The position numbers were made by a program, and so were the translations under genes. 64,000 nt of DNA, taken from Cognatilysobacter claricitrinus. Its GTDB lineage: Bacteria; Pseudomonadota; Gammaproteobacteria; Xanthomonadales; Xanthomonadaceae. Below the pieces are notes generated by a model that did no database searches, was not told where the DNA came from, and worked only from the letters and a program-made list of their open reading frames with translations. Below are positions 1-8,175 of this stretch, piece by piece (the first letter of the stretch is position 1; every line of letters starts with the position of its first letter). The DNA lies in NCBI RefSeq assembly GCF_045866565.1, contig NZ_BAAFZV010000002.1:1240001-1304000 (forward strand). Direction: 5' to 3'.

Positions 1-108
1 GTGTGGGAACACGCGTACTACATCGACTACCGCAACGCGCGTCCGAAGTTCGTCGAGGCGTTCTGGAACCTCGTCAACTGGGACTTCGTGGCATCGAACA
101 TGAAGTGA
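1..108 (+). CDS. sodB: Superoxide dismutase (Fe/Mn), C-terminal end only
   Basis: The window opens inside a reading frame of 36 codons (35 residues and a TGA). It encodes the C-terminal signature of iron/manganese superoxide dismutase: WEHAYYIDYRN, which carries the metal-ligand His region, followed by a FVEAFWNLVNWDFV helix. The enzyme converts superoxide to oxygen and hydrogen peroxide in the cytoplasm. The rest of the gene lies before the window, so Fe or Mn preference cannot be judged. The stop codon overlaps an 18-bp palindrome, and a strong terminator hairpin follows. Confidence 0.9.
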   Translation: MWEHAYYIDYRNARPKFVEAFWNLVNWDFVASNMK

Positions 109-130
109 TCCGTCGTACGACGGATGTGCA

Positions 131-158
131 CGAACGGCCGGGGCGACCCGGCCGTTCG
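131..158 (+). terminator. Rho-independent terminator after the superoxide dismutase gene
   Basis: A perfect 12-bp stem (CGAACGGCCGGG / CCCGGCCGTTCG) closes on a CGA loop and is followed by CGTTTT. It lies 23 nt after the superoxide dismutase stop and before the next gene's ribosome binding site. Confidence 0.8.
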
Positions 159-207
159 CGTTTTCGCGACCTGCGCTAGGCTTGGCGGCAACAGGGGAGA
201 TTTTCGA

Positions 208-720
208 ATGACCGCGACCGCCATGCCGGGGTACGTGCCGTACCTCATCGCCGCCACCGTCGGCTTCAGCATCTATCGCCGCATCCGCAGCCACTTCGGC
301 CGACAGCCGTGGCGCCCGAAGCGCACCATCGCGCGCGTCGTTCTGCTGTCCGTATTCCTGGCGCTGCTGGCGCTGCTCGCGGTATTTCGACCCGGGGAAA
401 ACTGGGGCATCGCCGCGGGCGCAGTGGTCGGCGCCGGGCTCGGGCTTCTCGCGCTGCGACTGATGCGGATCGACATGCAGGGCGGCCAGCCGGGATACAC
501 GCCCAATCCCTGGATCGGCGCCGCGCTGACCGGCCTGCTGATCGGTCGCATGGCGTGGCGCTTCGCATCCGGCGGCTTCGTCACCCCGCAGTCGTCCAGC
601 CCGCTGACACTCGCGATCGCGGCGACCGTGCTGACGTTCTACGTCGTGCAGGGGCTCGGACTGATGCAGCGGATGAAACGACTGGCCGCGACCCCGGGAA
701 CCGTCGCGGCCGTCAGCTGA
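208..720 (+). CDS. Small integral membrane protein, CcdC/DUF1453-like
   Basis: This 170-residue protein is hydrophobic throughout. It has an N-terminal segment (about residues 6-20) followed by a basic YRRIRSHFGRQPWRPKR stretch, then roughly four more membrane segments. The basic Y-x-R-R-I motif after the first helix and the overall layout resemble the DUF1453/CcdC-like membrane family, whose function is not well known. ATG 208 is chosen because AGGGGAGA lies 8-15 nt upstream; the frame is open further back to 124 but would run through the terminator hairpin. It converges with purK, with 9 nt between the stops. The family call is tentative. Confidence 0.6.
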   Translation: MTATAMPGYVPYLIAATVGFSIYRRIRSHFGRQPWRPKRTIARVVLLSVFLALLALLAVFRPGENWGIAAGAVVGAGLGLLALRLMRIDMQGGQPGYTPNPWIGAALTGLLIGRMAWRFASGGFVTPQSSSPLTLAIAATVLTFYVVQGLGLMQRMKRLAATPGTVAAVS

Positions 721-729
721 CCGGACGGC

Positions 730-1875
730 TCAGCCGCCCGAAAGCCGTTCCACGACCGGCGCGACCTGCGCGTCGCGGCCGAGTCTGCGGCCCACGCGCG
801 TCAGTGCATCCGCGAGCGACGCCGGGTCATCCGCACGCAGCGTCGCGTGTCCGACCTTGCGACCGGCGCGCGATTCCTTGCCGTAGTCGTGCCAGTGGCC
901 ACCGGCTTCGTCGAGCACCGCGGTCGCGTCGGGCATCTCGCCGATCCAGTTGAGCATGCAGGCGACGCCGACCATTCGCGTGTCGCCGAGCGGCAGCCCG
1001 AGCACAGCACGCAGATGGTTCTGGAATTGCGACGTCTCGCTGCCTTCGATCGTCCAGTGGCCGGAGTTGTGCACCCGCGGCGCGAGTTCGTTGGCGAGTA
1101 ACGTTCCGCCCTGCGCGAACAGCTCGAGCGCGAACACGCCGACGTAGTCGAGCGCTTCGGCGAGGCGACGCGCGTGATCGCAGGCAAGCGCGTGCGTCGC
1201 GTCGTCGGCCATTGCTGGCGCGAGGCTCGCAGACAGCACGCCGTCGACGTGCCAGTTCTCGGTGAGCGGCCACGCGCGGAATTCGCCATCGCGACCGCGC
1301 GCGGCGACCACCGACAACTCGCGCTCGAAATGCACGAAGCCTTCGAGGATCAGCCCGACCTTGGACGCCTGCGCACCGAGCGCATTCCACGCGGCGTCGA
1401 TGTCGTCGACGCTGCGGATGCGGAACTGGCCCTTGCCGTCGTAGCCCAGGCGACGCGTCTTGAGGATGCAGGGCGTACCAATGTCGGAGATCGCGGTGCG
1501 CAGCTCGTCGAGCGTGTCGATCGCGGCGAACGGCGGCACCGGGATGCCGAGTTCGCGGAACAGCGTCTTCTCGGCGAGTCGATCCTGCGCAATCGCGAGT
1601 GCTCGCGGGTTCGGGAATACATCGACGCGCTCGGCCAGCCAACGCGCCGATTCCGCCGGCACGTTCTCGAAGTCGAACGTCGCGACGTCCACGCGCGACG
1701 CGAATTCGGCGAGCGCCGCGTCGTCGCGATAATCGCCCACCACCATCGGCGCGAATTGCCCCGCGCAGGCGTCGGCCACATTGTCCATCACCAGGAAACG
1801 CAGGCCGAGCGGCGCGCCCGCGAGCGCGAGCATGCGCGCGAGCTGGCCACCACCGAGGATGCCGACGGTCGTCAC
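730..1875 (-). CDS. purK: N5-carboxyaminoimidazole ribonucleotide synthase
   Basis: PurK carries out the ATP- and bicarbonate-dependent carboxylation of aminoimidazole ribonucleotide in purine synthesis. The 381-residue protein starts with the dinucleotide-like motif GILGGGQLARML, followed by an ATP-grasp core with ILKTRRLGYDGKGQ and FELELxx-type glutamates (ALELFAQGGTLLANELAPRVHNSGH). The start is the GTG at 1875, which overlaps the purE stop as GTGA, so translation is probably coupled. Length is normal for the family. Confidence 0.95.
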   Translation of the reverse strand: MTTVGILGGGQLARMLALAGAPLGLRFLVMDNVADACAGQFAPMVVGDYRDDAALAEFASRVDVATFDFENVPAESARWLAERVDVFPNPRALAIAQDRLAEKTLFRELGIPVPPFAAIDTLDELRTAISDIGTPCILKTRRLGYDGKGQFRIRSVDDIDAAWNALGAQASKVGLILEGFVHFERELSVVAARGRDGEFRAWPLTENWHVDGVLSASLAPAMADDATHALACDHARRLAEALDYVGVFALELFAQGGTLLANELAPRVHNSGHWTIEGSETSQFQNHLRAVLGLPLGDTRMVGVACMLNWIGEMPDATAVLDEAGGHWHDYGKESRAGRKVGHATLRADDPASLADALTRVGRRLGRDAQVAPVVERLSGG

Positions 1876-2378
1876 TTGCGCGGATCGTCGTTGTGCATGA
1901 CGTCGGCGGTCTGCTTCGCGCGGAACGCATCGAGCCTCGCGCCGACTTCGGGCAGTTCCGATGCGAGCATTGCGGCGGCGAACAGTGCAGCGTTCGAAGC
2001 GCCTGCATTGCCGATCGCGAATGTCGCGACTGGAATGCCCGCCGGCATCTGCACGATCGACAGCAGCGAATCCATCCCGTTCAACGCCTTCGACTGCACC
2101 GGCACCCCGAGCACCGGAACGGCCGTCTTCGACGCGAGCATGCCCGGCAGGTGCGCCGCACCACCGGCGCCGGCGATGATCGCGCGCAGGCCGCGGTCTC
2201 GCGCCGTCGCGGCGTAGTCGAACAGGACGTCCGGGGTGCGATGCGCGGACACGACGCGCACTTCGTGCGGCACGCCAAGCTCTTCGAGCTTCGCGGCCGC
2301 GTGCTGCATCGTCTCCCAGTCCGAACGCGACCCCATCACGATGCCGACCACGGCGGCGGGCGATTGCACGGCAGCCAT
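1872..2378 (-). CDS. purE: N5-CAIR mutase (class I PurE)
   Basis: This 168-residue enzyme converts N5-carboxyaminoimidazole ribonucleotide to CAIR, using the product of the adjacent PurK. The class I signatures are present: GSRSDWETM (S17, D20), SAHRTP (H46) and a GAGGAAHLPGM loop. Start is ATG 2378, with GGAAGGGAAC just upstream; the in-frame ATG six codons earlier is less well placed. It is the first gene of the purEK operon, divergent from the Trm112-like gene. Confidence 0.95.
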   Translation of the reverse strand: MAAVQSPAAVVGIVMGSRSDWETMQHAAAKLEELGVPHEVRVVSAHRTPDVLFDYAATARDRGLRAIIAGAGGAAHLPGMLASKTAVPVLGVPVQSKALNGMDSLLSIVQMPAGIPVATFAIGNAGASNAALFAAAMLASELPEVGARLDAFRAKQTADVMHNDDPRK

Positions 2379-2434
2379 ACGTTCCCTTCCGGTCAAAGAC
2401 GTATTCTAAACGGCCCACCCCGCGATTCCCCGCC

Positions 2435-2701
2435 ATGGACCGCAAGCTGCTCGACCTGCTGGCCTGCCCGACCACCCGACAGCCGCTGCGCCCGGCGGAC
2501 GCCCGCGTGCTGCACGACCTCAACGCCGCGATCGCCGGCGGCGGCGTGAAGCGCGGCGACGGCAGCCCGCAGTCGGCCGCGGTCGATGCCGCGCTGGTCA
2601 CCGCCGATGGGCGCCTGGCCTATCGCATCGACGACGGCATCCCGGTGCTGCTCGCCGAGGAAGCGCTCGACCTCACGACCTGCGGCATCACCACCGCATG
2701 A
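2435..2701 (+). CDS. Trm112-family small protein
   Basis: This 88-residue protein begins MDRKLLDLLACP, the family signature, and ends with a YRIDDGIPVLL segment, which is typical of Trm112/YcaR-type proteins. Only one Cys of the usual zinc cluster is obvious near the N terminus. An insert of about 25 residues relative to E. coli YcaR sits in the middle. In other organisms Trm112 proteins activate methyltransferases; what the bacterial YcaR group does is not established. Its last codons overlap the nadC start as ATGA. Confidence 0.8.
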   Translation: MDRKLLDLLACPTTRQPLRPADARVLHDLNAAIAGGGVKRGDGSPQSAAVDAALVTADGRLAYRIDDGIPVLLAEEALDLTTCGITTA

Positions 2702-3549
2702 CTGCGGCGTTCGCGCCGCCCGGCGCGGCGATCGACGCCGATGTCCGCCGGGCACTTGAAGAGGACATCGGCAGCGGCGACGTCACCTCGGCCCTGCTTC
2801 CCGACATCGCGGATACCGCCTACCTCCTGTGCAAGGAGGACGCAGTCGTCTGCGGCCGGCCGTGGTTCGATGCCTGCCACCTTGCGATCGATCCGGGCGG
2901 CGCGATCGAGTGGCATGTCGCCGAAGGCGATCGCGTTCGCGCCGGCACGCTGCTCGCCACGCTGCAGGGTCGCGCACGCGCGCTGGTGACCGCGGAGCGC
3001 GCGTCGCTCAACTTCATGCAGACGCTGTCGGCGACCGCGACGGTCACCGCGACGTATGTCCACGCCGTCGCCGGCACGCGGGCGAAGATCCTCGACACGC
3101 GCAAGACGATTCCCGGGCTGCGGCTCGCGCAGAAATACGCCGTGCGCGTAGGAGGCGGCGTCAACCACCGCATGGGGCTCTACGACGCGGTGATGCTCAA
3201 GGAAAACCACATCCGCGCTGCGGGTTCGATCGACGGGGCGGTGCGCAACGCACGCGAGCGCTGGCCGGCACTGCCGGTGATCGTCGAAGTGGAATCACTC
3301 GACCAGTTGCATGAAGCGCTCGACAGCGCCTGCGACCGCATCCTCATCGACGACTTCGACGCGACGATGCGCCGCGAGGCCGTGCGCATCGCGAACGGCC
3401 GCATTCCGCTGGAAGTGTCGGGCGGCGTGGATCTCGCCGGCGTACGCGCGATCGCCGAGGACGGCGTCGACTGCATTTCGATCGGCGGACTGACCAAGCA
3501 CGTCCGCGCGATCGACCTCTCGCTCAAGCTCGGCCGCAAGCCGGGCTGA
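2698..3549 (+). CDS. nadC: Quinolinate phosphoribosyltransferase (decarboxylating)
   Basis: NadC makes nicotinate mononucleotide from quinolinate and PRPP in de novo NAD synthesis. The 283-residue protein has the family blocks in order: an N-terminal EEDIGSGDVTS, a DTRKTIPGLRLAQKYAV segment, GGGVNHRMGLYDAVMLKENH with catalytic and substrate-binding residues, and a C-terminal VSGGV...DCISIGGLTKH phosphate-binding part. Translation is coupled to the preceding Trm112-like gene by a 4-nt overlap. It converges on the FHA gene with only 3 nt between the stops. Confidence 0.95.
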   Translation: MTAAFAPPGAAIDADVRRALEEDIGSGDVTSALLPDIADTAYLLCKEDAVVCGRPWFDACHLAIDPGGAIEWHVAEGDRVRAGTLLATLQGRARALVTAERASLNFMQTLSATATVTATYVHAVAGTRAKILDTRKTIPGLRLAQKYAVRVGGGVNHRMGLYDAVMLKENHIRAAGSIDGAVRNARERWPALPVIVEVESLDQLHEALDSACDRILIDDFDATMRREAVRIANGRIPLEVSGGVDLAGVRAIAEDGVDCISIGGLTKHVRAIDLSLKLGRKPG

Positions 3550-3552
3550 GCG

Positions 3553-4323
3553 TTACGCGGTAAGGGCGACCACGATCGCCGCGGCAAGGAGCGCCATCCC
3601 GATCGCGAGGCCCCACAACAGGCGCGGGTCCAGGCGAGACGGCGCGTCGGCCTCGTGCGTTTCGTTCTCCGACGGTACCGTCGACAGCACGCGGAACCGC
3701 AGCGTGTCGAAGCCGATCTCGTCGCCGACCTTCGCTTCGCCGGTGAGGATGCGCTTGCCGTTGATGAACGTGCCGTTGGTCGAGCCGAGGTCTTCGATCT
3801 GGATGCTGTTGTCCGTCGGGACCAGGCGCGCATGCGAGCGCGAGATCCCGTTCTCGTCGAAGCGCAGCGTCGATTCCGGTGCGCGTCCGACGGTGTTGGT
3901 CGTCGCCAGCGCGAAGCTGCGGCCGAACAGGTGGCCCGACATGCCGCGCAGCACGAACTTCGGCAGCGCCGCACGCACGGTGGTGGCGAACAGATCGTCG
4001 TTCGCCGACGGCGCGCTCGCACCCGGGCGCGCGGCGGCCACGTTCTCCATGCCTGTCAGGCGCGCCTCGAAGCGATCGAACGAGACGCGGTCGCCATCGC
4101 GCAGGGCGATCAGCCCGCGCACCGGCGAGCCGTTGACCGTGACCGATGCATCGGTCGGCACATCGAGCATCACGCCGTTCGCCGTCACGTGGAGCTGGCA
4201 ATGCCGCGGCTGCACGCCCGGCCGGTCGAGCACGATGTTGGCGTCCGGGGCCGAACCGACGCTGTTGACGCCCGGTTGCAGGACGACCTGCGGGTGTTCG
4301 CCACCCGGGAATACGAGTTTCAT
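3553..4323 (-). CDS. Double-FHA-domain membrane-anchored protein
   Basis: The 256-residue protein holds two forkhead-associated domains and a C-terminal membrane helix (about residues 232-254). The first FHA domain (residues 1-85) is degenerate. The second (about 115-215) keeps the phosphothreonine-binding signature: VGRAPESTL, SRSHARL and DLGSTNGTFING. FHA domains bind phosphothreonine peptides, so the protein probably links a Ser/Thr kinase signal to the inner membrane with its domains in the cytoplasm. No kinase or phosphatase gene is nearby. It diverges from the DUF3301 gene. Confidence 0.85.
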   Translation of the reverse strand: MKLVFPGGEHPQVVLQPGVNSVGSAPDANIVLDRPGVQPRHCQLHVTANGVMLDVPTDASVTVNGSPVRGLIALRDGDRVSFDRFEARLTGMENVAAARPGASAPSANDDLFATTVRAALPKFVLRGMSGHLFGRSFALATTNTVGRAPESTLRFDENGISRSHARLVPTDNSIQIEDLGSTNGTFINGKRILTGEAKVGDEIGFDTLRFRVLSTVPSENETHEADAPSRLDPRLLWGLAIGMALLAAAIVVALTA

Positions 4324-4389
4324 TGGTGATCGCCCCCTCGATCCATGGCGGCTCTTGCTCAGATCCGCTGCCGTCGCCACAGTAACAAA

Positions 4390-4731
4390 ATGCCTTCACT
4401 TATCGTGATGATGATCTTCACGGCAGCCGCCGTCGCGTTCTGGAACGCGGGCCGCGCCGCCGCCGAGCGAGCGCGCGACCTCGGGCGCGACGCCTGCCGC
4501 TCCGCGCGCGTGCAATGGCTCGACGACTCCGTGCATGTCATCGGCCTGCGCCCGCGCCGGCTTGAGAGCGGAAAGCTCGGATGGGAACGCACGTTCCGTT
4601 TCGACTACTCGATCGACGGCGCCGACCGCCATCAGGGCCGACTGGTGCTTCGCGGCGATCGCCTGGTCAGCTTTGTCGGGCCGCCTACGCCTGAACCGAT
4701 CGCGTTCCCGCAACGCACGCCGACGAACTGA
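4390..4731 (+). CDS. DUF3301 family protein
   Basis: This 113-residue protein has an N-terminal membrane segment (residues 2-17, MPSLIVMMIFTAAAVAFW). The body carries the family pattern RAAAERARDLGRDACRSARVQWLDDSV, then RPRR, an aromatic-rich RTFRFDYSIDG and GRLVLRGDRLV. DUF3301 proteins are short, widespread in gammaproteobacteria and of unknown function. It diverges from the FHA gene and converges with sspB, 9 nt between the stops. Confidence 0.75.
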   Translation: MPSLIVMMIFTAAAVAFWNAGRAAAERARDLGRDACRSARVQWLDDSVHVIGLRPRRLESGKLGWERTFRFDYSIDGADRHQGRLVLRGDRLVSFVGPPTPEPIAFPQRTPTN

Positions 4732-4740
4732 TCGATCGCC

Positions 4741-5235
4741 CTACTTGACGATGCGCAGGTGGCCCCGGCGGGGCGGCGTCGGCGGCTCGTGGTCACCGTC
4801 ATCGCCCGGATCGTTCTGGTCGGCGTCGCCGCTGTCGGGCACTAGCTCCAGTGTCGGGCCGTTCTCGCCGAGCGAGCCGGCCGGAAGTCCGGTCGCAGCG
4901 CCTTCTTCGGTCTCGGGCGGAAGCGCCATGCCCTGCCCGTTCTCACGTGCATAGATCGCGAGTACCGCGCCGACCGGCACCGACACCGCGTGGCTGACGC
5001 CGCCGAAGCGCGCGCTGAAGCGGATGATCTCGTTGGTCATTTCGAGGCCCGCCACCGCGCGCTGCGCGACGTTGAGCACGATGCGGCCATCGTTGATCGC
5101 GTGCTTCGGGACCTGCACGCCCGGACGCGTCGCGTCCACCAGAAGATGCGGTGTCAGGCCGTTGTCGCCGATCCACTCGTACAACGCCCGCAGCAGGTAC
5201 GGGCGATGGCTGGTCATCTCGAATTCGTCGCTCAT
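4741..5235 (-). CDS. sspB: Stringent starvation protein B, ClpXP adaptor
   Basis: SspB tethers ssrA-tagged and other substrates to the ClpXP protease. The 164-residue protein has the conserved core HRPYLLRALYEWI, PHLLVD, VLNVAQRAVAGLEM and IRFSARFGGV, then an acidic, disordered linker. It ends in GHLRIVK, the short basic ClpX-binding tail, which is complete. It lies downstream of sspA, but a strong hairpin separates the two, so expression may rely on read-through or its own promoter. Start ATG 5235 gives the usual family N terminus. Confidence 0.93.
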   Translation of the reverse strand: MSDEFEMTSHRPYLLRALYEWIGDNGLTPHLLVDATRPGVQVPKHAINDGRIVLNVAQRAVAGLEMTNEIIRFSARFGGVSHAVSVPVGAVLAIYARENGQGMALPPETEEGAATGLPAGSLGENGPTLELVPDSGDADQNDPGDDGDHEPPTPPRRGHLRIVK

Positions 5236-5294
5236 GTGCGCAGTGTAAGCGAGGGCGCGCGACACCCGCCCGTGACTCGGTGACCTCCGAAACG

Positions 5295-5322
5295 ACGAAG
5301 CCCGCCGGTGGGCGGGCTTCGT
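5295..5322 (-). terminator. Hairpin between sspA and sspB
   Basis: A perfect 12-bp stem (ACGAAGCCCGCC / GGCGGGCTTCGT) with a 4-nt loop lies 18 nt after the sspA stop. Read on the minus strand it is followed by CGTTTCGG, a short T run. It may end or attenuate sspA transcripts before sspB. Confidence 0.65.
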
Positions 5323-5340
5323 TTCGAACGGGATCGCGGA

Positions 5341-5976
5341 TCAGGCCGGCATGTCGCGGAGCTTGCGCTCCTGCTCGGTAAGGCTTCGCGTAAAGCCCGG
5401 GTTGCGGAAGATGCGATTGCCGTAATCCTCGATCACCTTGCCGTCCTTCGGCAATGGAACGCCGAGCGCCGGCAGGCGCCAGATGATCGGCGCCATCGCG
5501 CAGTCGGCGAGGCTCATCTCCGGATTCAGGAAGAACTTGCTCGCCTTGAACAGCGGCACCGATGCGGTCAGCAATTCCTTAAGGCGCTTGCGACCGGCTT
5601 CCTGCTGCGCCTTATTGCCGAGCTGGATGGCCTGCACCTGCGGCACCCAGTCGTGCTCGAGACGCAGCATCGCCAAGCGCAGGCGTGCACGCGACAGCGG
5701 GTCGACCGGCATCAACGGCGGATGCGGATAACGCTCGTCGAGGTATTCGCTGACGACGCTCGCCGCGTACAGCACGAGGTCGCGCTCGACCAGCGTCGGA
5801 ACGGACTGGTACGGGTTCAGGTCGACCAGATCCTCGGGAGGATTCTGCGGATCGACCGGAATCAGGTCGTACGTCACGCCCTTGGCCGCGAGCACAAGGC
5901 GCACGCGATGGCAGAGGACGCAATCGGTAGAGGAAAACAGGGTCAGGGTATTACGCATGCGTGGACTCGCCGCCAT
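5341..5976 (-). CDS. sspA: Stringent starvation protein A (GST-fold)
   Basis: SspA is a glutathione-S-transferase-fold protein that binds RNA polymerase and supports the starvation and acid-stress response. The 211-residue product has an N-terminal thioredoxin-like half (TLFSSTDCVLCHRVRLVL, LNPYQSVPTL, LYAASVVSEYLDERYPHPPL) and an all-helical C-terminal half (NPEMSLADCAMAPIIWRL). Start ATG 5976 (MAASPRMRN) is preferred because GAGG lies upstream; ATG 5958 is a possible alternative. It is placed after the petABC genes, as in related genomes, which may tie it to the same transcription unit. Confidence 0.93.
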   Translation of the reverse strand: MAASPRMRNTLTLFSSTDCVLCHRVRLVLAAKGVTYDLIPVDPQNPPEDLVDLNPYQSVPTLVERDLVLYAASVVSEYLDERYPHPPLMPVDPLSRARLRLAMLRLEHDWVPQVQAIQLGNKAQQEAGRKRLKELLTASVPLFKASKFFLNPEMSLADCAMAPIIWRLPALGVPLPKDGKVIEDYGNRIFRNPGFTRSLTEQERKLRDMPA

Positions 5977-6097
5977 CGTCGACCTCGATCGACCGGAAAC
6001 CGCCGGCCGTACGGCGCCGCCCACCCCGTGCGGGCGGTCGCCAACGGTCCCGAGTCACGGCGATGCAGTGTCTTGATCCCCGACACCGCAGCCGCGA

Positions 6098-6835
6098 TCA
6101 GTGCTCGACGTCGCGCCAGTATTCCTTCTTCAACAACCAGGCGAGGAACGTCAGCATGGCCAGGAACAGGACCACCCAGACGCCCAGTGACTGGCGCTTG
6201 ATGGCCGCAGGCTCGCCGGCGTACTCGAGAAAAGCTGTGATGTCGCGCGCCGCGCGGTCGAAGCCCTGGGCGTCGAGCGTACCCGGCTCGGTCACCTTCA
6301 GGCCGAGGACCGGGCGCTCGCCCGTCGCGTCGGGCTTGCCGAAGTCGGCGTGCTGCAGACCCTGCAGCTGCCAGAGCGGATTCGGCATCGACACGTTCGG
6401 GAACACGGTGTTGTTCCAACCCACCGGGCGCGACTCGTCCAGATAGAAGGACTTGAGGTACGTGTAGACCCAGTTCGGGCCGCGCACGCGCGCGATCAGC
6501 GAAAGATCCGGCGGCTGCTTGCCGAACCAGTCCTTCGACTCCGGCGGCATCGCGACGTCGATGGTCTCGCCGACCTTGGCGCCGGTGAAGTTGAGGTTCT
6601 TCTGGACCTCGTCCTCGGTCAGCCCGAGGTCTTCGGCCATGCGCGAGTAACGCAAGTACTTCAGCGAATGGCAGCCCGAGCAGTAGTTCATGAACAACTG
6701 GGCGCCGCGCTGCAGGGACGCGCGGTCGGTGATGTCCGTGCCCGCCGGCTTGAGGTTGCCCTCCTCTTCGGCGAACAGTGGCATCGACACCGCGAGGCCC
6801 AGCACGAGCGTCGCAAGCGATCGCAGAACTCGCAT
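6098..6835 (-). CDS. petC: Cytochrome c1 of the bc1 complex
   Basis: Cytochrome c1 passes electrons from the Rieske protein to soluble cytochrome c in the periplasm. The protein has a signal-like N terminus (MRVLRSLATLVLGLAVSMPLFA), the heme-binding CSGCH motif, an axial-Met region (DVAMPPESKDW) and a C-terminal membrane anchor (VWVVLFLAMLTFLAWLLKKEYW). Start ATG 6835 gives a clean signal peptide. An upstream in-frame ATG at 6892, overlapping the petB stop, would add 19 residues and is a real alternative because it would couple translation. Confidence 0.93.
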   Translation of the reverse strand: MRVLRSLATLVLGLAVSMPLFAEEEGNLKPAGTDITDRASLQRGAQLFMNYCSGCHSLKYLRYSRMAEDLGLTEDEVQKNLNFTGAKVGETIDVAMPPESKDWFGKQPPDLSLIARVRGPNWVYTYLKSFYLDESRPVGWNNTVFPNVSMPNPLWQLQGLQHADFGKPDATGERPVLGLKVTEPGTLDAQGFDRAARDITAFLEYAGEPAAIKRQSLGVWVVLFLAMLTFLAWLLKKEYWRDVEH

Positions 6836-6884
6836 CTTCTTGGATCCGGGAGGCTGGAAGGAGGTGGACGGGCGGACGGACGTC

Positions 6885-8174
6885 TTAGTCATGCATCGTC
6901 ACCCGCTCAGGCACCGGCTTCGTCTTGTCGATCCGGGTCCAGATCGGCATCGTGATGAAGAACATGAAGTAGAAGAACGTCAGCACTCGACCCATGTAGG
7001 TCTCGTTGATGTCCGTGCCGGGGCCGGAACCGATCTTGCCGAGCCAGAGGAAGCTGAAGGCGAACAGGCCCAGCATCACCTTGGCAAGCACGCCGCGGTA
7101 GCGGATCGACTTGACGCGGCTCTTGTCCAGCCACGGCACGAGGAACAGCATCACGATCGCGCCGAACATCACCATCACGCCCGCCAGCTTGTTGGGCACC
7201 ACGCGGAGCATCGCGTAGTACGGCGTGAAGTACCACGTCGGCTTGATGTGGCTCGGCGTCACCAGGCGGTTCGCCTCGGTGAAGTTGTCATGTTCGAGGA
7301 ACAGGCCGCCCACGGTCGGCTCGAAGAAGATGATGAACGCGGCGATCATCAGGAAGAACCCGACGCCGACCATGTCCTTGACCGTGTAGTACGGATGGAA
7401 CGGGATACCGTCGGCCGGCGCCGTCGGCGACCAGCGATTGCCCTTCGGGCCGTACTTGATGTCGACGCCGTCCGGGTTGTTCGAGCCGACTTCATGCAGC
7501 GCGCCGAGGTGCAGCGCGACGAGCAGGAGCAGCACCAGCGGAAGCGCGATGACGTGCAGCGCGAAGAAGCGGTTGAGCGTGGCGTCGGACGGCAGGTAGT
7601 CGCCCATGATCCATTCGGTCAGGCCGTTGCCGATGACCGGGATCGCACCGAACAGCGAAATGATGACCTTCGCGCCCCAGAACGACATCTGGCCCCACGG
7701 CAGCACGTAGCCCATGAAGGCTTCGGCCATGAGCACGAGGTAGATCACCATGCCGAGCACCCACACCAGCTCGCGCGGCTTCTTGTACGAGCCGTACATG
7801 AGGCCGCGGAACATGTGGAGGTAGACGACGATGAAGAACAACGAGGCGCCGGTGCTGTGCATGTACCGGATCAGCCAACCCCACTCGACGTCGCGCATGA
7901 TGTACTCGACCGACGCGAACGCCTGCGTGGCGTCTGTCTTGAAGTGCATCGTCAGGAAGATGCCGGTAACGATCTGGTTGACCAGCACCAGCATCGCCAG
8001 CGAACCGAAGTAGTACCAGACGTTGAAGTTCTTCGGAGCGTAGTACTCCGTCATGTGCTTCTTGTACGCCTCGCCCGCGCCCGGGGCGCGGTCGTGGAAC
8101 CAGTTCATCAGGCCGGCGATCAGGCCGGTCGCCAGATCGTTCGGCGCCTGCTTGGTGTCGTTATTCGTCGCCAT
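6885..8174 (-). CDS. petB: Cytochrome b of the bc1 complex
   Basis: Cytochrome b is the membrane core of the bc1 complex and oxidises ubiquinol. The 429-residue protein has a long N-terminal hydrophilic part, then the b6-like half with heme-ligand His pairs (ILTMHF..., RYMHSTGAS, VYLHMFRGLMYGSY) and a GYVLPWGQMSFWGA quinol-site segment. The second half has a clear PxxW-type loop (FTPYYAMLRVVPNKLAGV). About eight or nine membrane helices are visible. It lies 1 nt after petA on the same strand. Confidence 0.96.
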   Translation of the reverse strand: MATNNDTKQAPNDLATGLIAGLMNWFHDRAPGAGEAYKKHMTEYYAPKNFNVWYYFGSLAMLVLVNQIVTGIFLTMHFKTDATQAFASVEYIMRDVEWGWLIRYMHSTGASLFFIVVYLHMFRGLMYGSYKKPRELVWVLGMVIYLVLMAEAFMGYVLPWGQMSFWGAKVIISLFGAIPVIGNGLTEWIMGDYLPSDATLNRFFALHVIALPLVLLLLVALHLGALHEVGSNNPDGVDIKYGPKGNRWSPTAPADGIPFHPYYTVKDMVGVGFFLMIAAFIIFFEPTVGGLFLEHDNFTEANRLVTPSHIKPTWYFTPYYAMLRVVPNKLAGVMVMFGAIVMLFLVPWLDKSRVKSIRYRGVLAKVMLGLFAFSFLWLGKIGSGPGTDINETYMGRVLTFFYFMFFITMPIWTRIDKTKPVPERVTMHD

Positions 8175-8175
8175 G

